Of a DNA stretch of 20,825 nucleotides, positions 18,192 to 20,825 are shown in pieces (the stretch's first letter is position 1; every line of letters starts with the position of its first letter). The notes under the pieces were generated by a model. The model was not told where the DNA came from and ran no database searches. It saw only the letters and a program-made list of their open reading frames with translations. The DNA is from Saccoglossus kowalevskii (taxonomy: Eukaryota > Hemichordata > Enteropneusta > Harrimaniidae): NCBI RefSeq assembly GCF_000003605.2, contig NW_003133378.1:71827-92651 (forward strand), in the 5' to 3' direction. A program made the translations under genes and the position numbers.

Positions 18192-20276
18192 CTACATGAC
18201 TGCAGTGAAATTATTCAAAATAACTAAAAGTATCAAATACCATTTTCAAATGGATCATATTTAACAATACTAGCAAGCAGTTTCTATTTTAAGAATTTAA
18301 GTGAGAATTACTGTAATAATAGTATAGTTAGTGCTCTCTGCATATACTGTATGAAACTAAAATTGTGAATATTGGGAAAATCACCAAATTGTATTAATGA
18401 AAATGTCACAGCAATATTCATTTGAAAGTCCATCAAATTTTATTGAATTATGAACATATCCAGCAGAGATTAACAGTACTTTTAAAAACAATATCTGTAA
18501 ATGTACCATTTCATCAGACTTTTCATATCTTTCAATCAAAATACAGATTTTAAAATAATTTCTTAAAAAAAAATGTATGTATGAATAGCAAGCAGTCATT
18601 GTAATTATTTTCTTTTTAAAAAAGTTTTGTTATTTTTATTTTCTTGGCATAACTTTCTTAACCGGTCAAAATCTTGGTGCAACATTTTGCCCATTTTATG
18701 TTTTGTTTTCTATAATTTCTCAGAAAATTTTGGATGAAATGAACACCATTGGCTACAGATCTTGATCAATATATGTAACAAATTTTGTGGGTTTATTTTG
18801 TGAAAAGTGACGAAACTTTTGTAATTTGAGCTTTTTATTTGTGGCCTACAATTGTATGTAAAATGACTGTCGCAGCAAGACCTGTCTAATAAATGTGCCA
18901 TTTATTGTAACATTTTCATGATTTGATGCGAGGATAAATGGGATAAGATTTCTGATGATTAACTTGGAAAGCATCATATCTAACACACATGGTTAAATGA
19001 TTGCGTCTGTTTAAGCAACAGAAATGAAGTACAAAACTATGGTCTTAATATGACCGAGGTTTCCTGGTGTTAACCAAATATTTCTGTACCTCTAATGCAT
19101 ACACTAAGAGTGCACTTAAAAGTGAGGCTTGTTGCGTTGGGACGTGACAAATCGATAACTAATAACAAACTAGGGTGTCCTCAAGTTTTTGAAATGAACA
19201 TCTGCAACACAGCCTACTTTCTTGACTTCTGGCAGTTAAGGTTGTGATGAGGTTACAAAGTGACTGAGAGAAGGATTTAGTTGACTTTAGAGGGCACTAT
19301 TGATTACAGCAAATTTTTCTTCTCGATTTAATTGGCACTTCAATTTAACATTCAGTAATTTAGGGATGAGTATGCAAGTGTCACCACTAGAGGGCGCTGT
19401 AGGAAACTATTCATTATTGTACTTTACTATAAACTATGTAATTAATTTAATGTATATAGGGGCTACTAAAATTAATTTTGTTGCTTAGTAATGTATACTT
19501 TGTTCTGGTTTTACAAAGGTTGCAATAAATTTGCATATTATGATATACTTACTGCTTTGAAGCGGGTCATTTTGAAAATATGGTGTGAATGGCATTAAAA
19601 ATGTCAACACTGTGCCCAGATTCACTTGATTGTTAGTGCTGCTGATGAATATGGTGTCTATTATTTTGTCACTTTTGGTAAAAAAAAATGCTATTTTTGA
19701 CCTTGAAAACTAAGAGCTCAATTGCCTTGATACTATCATGAGTGGACCTCTGAAATTTGTTTATTTCCATATTTTTATCTTTTTCAGTAAAGAATGCTGT
19801 TTTTTGGGGGAAAGCCGTTGAGTGACAGAGTTTGGATAATTGAATTTTGATTTAATAATCTGATATTAGTGACCCCTTGTTGCAGGTAATTTTATAGCTT
19901 CCAAAAATGTCTATTTTAGCGATAGTTTTTGAAAGGAAATATGTTTTTCGGCTAGTACCGTTTTCATTAAGTCCTATCAAATTGCAATGTAAATTGTCCA
20001 TCATTTGGATTTGTTTTTCCATCTGAGCAACATTTTTAGATGAAAGTAACCCAGACTGTCTTGTCCTCAATAATGTCATGTTTTTTTGCTTGGAACCCGA
20101 CACCTGTGATTTAGCATGGGGTTGCTGTATTTGAAGTAATATGTGCCATATGCCACCTAAAATAATTGTGATATTCACAAGATATCCTGTCAGAAATAAC
20201 CAAAGACCACTAAACATTCATTGTGATTGAGCATCAAGTCTTATCACACATAGGGATTTCTGATGGTTGATTCAAA
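18192..20276. other. Non-coding downstream DNA
   Basis: No gene is confidently recognised. The stretch contains a CTCF-like site (19384–19398) and a 121-codon minus-strand open frame (20217–19852), discussed under findings. Base composition is AT-rich throughout. Confidence 0.5.
19384..19398 (+). promoter_or_regulatory. CTCF-like motif
   Basis: CCACTAGAGGGCGCT matches the core consensus of the bilaterian insulator protein CTCF at essentially every position. A weaker related string, TTAGAGGGCGC, lies on the minus strand at 13910–13900. The match is by eye; binding is inferred. Confidence 0.45.
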
Positions 20277-20686
20277 TTAAAGGCCCAGGTATACAGTAAA
20301 TACGCTCCTAAACAATAGGGATTATTTCCTTTCTTGTCACATTGTAGTAAACAGCTCCAGCTAAGCTCCAGTAAAAACGCGTTTTCTCAAACTTACAGGT
20401 CTAATGTGTCATGCCAAAGTGGATGCATGTGACTATGAATATCACAGCAGTGACTGTGTGTAGTATTTATGACAATAAATAGTGTACGAGCTGAGATTTT
20501 GGCGGATAAAAGTAAAAAAACATGAACCGGGGAAAGGGACGCGCAACTGATCTTGAATAATTACTATTGTCAATCAAAGTCACGTGATGTTGGAGCGCTG
20601 AAACAGGATGCGTCATAGGCGATGCAAGTGATTAATACCACACCTCCAATTCACCCTTGCCCGGGGCAAGTGAATTGGGCCTTTAA
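20277..20686. mobile_element. 402-bp TTAA-flanked MITE (piggyBac/Kolobok-type TSD)
   Basis: TTAA at 20277–20280 and 20683–20686 bound a body starting AGGCCCA and ending TGGGCCT (20281–20682). Beside the right end CCAATTCACCCTTGCCC faces GGGCAAGTGAATTGG, a strong subterminal hairpin. It has no coding capacity. A TTAA duplication with short G/C-rich TIRs fits piggyBac- or Kolobok-mobilised MITEs; this assignment is inferred. Confidence 0.75.
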
Positions 20687-20825
20687 GCCTTCTTAATACA
20701 TCAAAATTTGACATTTGTTGCAATGGCATATAGAATCAAAGAAAGCTTAGAAAGAACTCCCATGTGCTGAGAGTATTGGAGACACATTAAATATAATTCG
20801 AAATTACTTAGCTGAAAACTAATTA

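Overview
This is an AT-rich eukaryotic window, from a metazoan. It has two split genes with GT–AG introns, long introns full of small non-autonomous transposons, and a tRNA-derived SINE. The gene content is bilaterian. The intron size and repeat style suggest a marine invertebrate (hemichordate, lancelet, echinoderm or mollusc-like genome), but I cannot name the species from the sequence.

Layout, all coding on the + strand. (1) 1–2679: three consecutive in-frame exons (1082–1238, 2272–2415, 2605–2679) of a transportin-3 (TNPO3) homologue, the nuclear import receptor for SR splicing factors. They cover an N-terminal piece of about 125 residues. The next TNPO3 exons do not follow anywhere in the window. 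(2) 2680–4188: non-coding, with degenerate fold-back repeats. (3) 4189–14995: nine exons encoding the C-terminal 575 residues of an oxysterol-binding-protein-related protein of the ORP1/ORP2 clade (OSBPL1A/OSBPL2-like). These hold a coiled-coil stub, a textbook FFAT motif, the full ORD with EQVSHHPP, and the conserved C-terminus and stop. The ankyrin and PH exons of a long ORP1 are not in the window. (4) 14996–20825: probable 3' UTR and intergenic DNA with a tandem hairpin duplication, a candidate poly(A) signal, two MITEs and a CTCF-like site.

The introns hold several well-delimited elements: a tRNA-SINE with 17-bp target duplications (5915–6190), a 741-bp element with 30-bp perfect TIRs and 7-bp TSDs (9454–10194), a 1,498-bp element with 14-bp TIRs, 6-bp TSDs and GC-rich subterminal repeats (11645–13142), a TTAA-flanked 402-bp MITE (20281–20682), a 375-bp TIR element (8048–8422), and three copies of a ~200-bp palindromic MITE (566, 7192, 18023).

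The two most unusual points are structural. First, a truncated TNPO3 abuts the ORP gene in the same orientation with matching intron phase, so an in-frame TNPO3–ORP transcript is formally possible; an assembly join is the main alternative. Second, the first ~48 bases of the second ORP exon, with its intronic acceptor, have been copied into a downstream ORP intron and then exactly doubled (112-bp units), giving two nearly perfect decoy acceptors in a compatible phase. I found no evidence of a wholly new multi-gene system.
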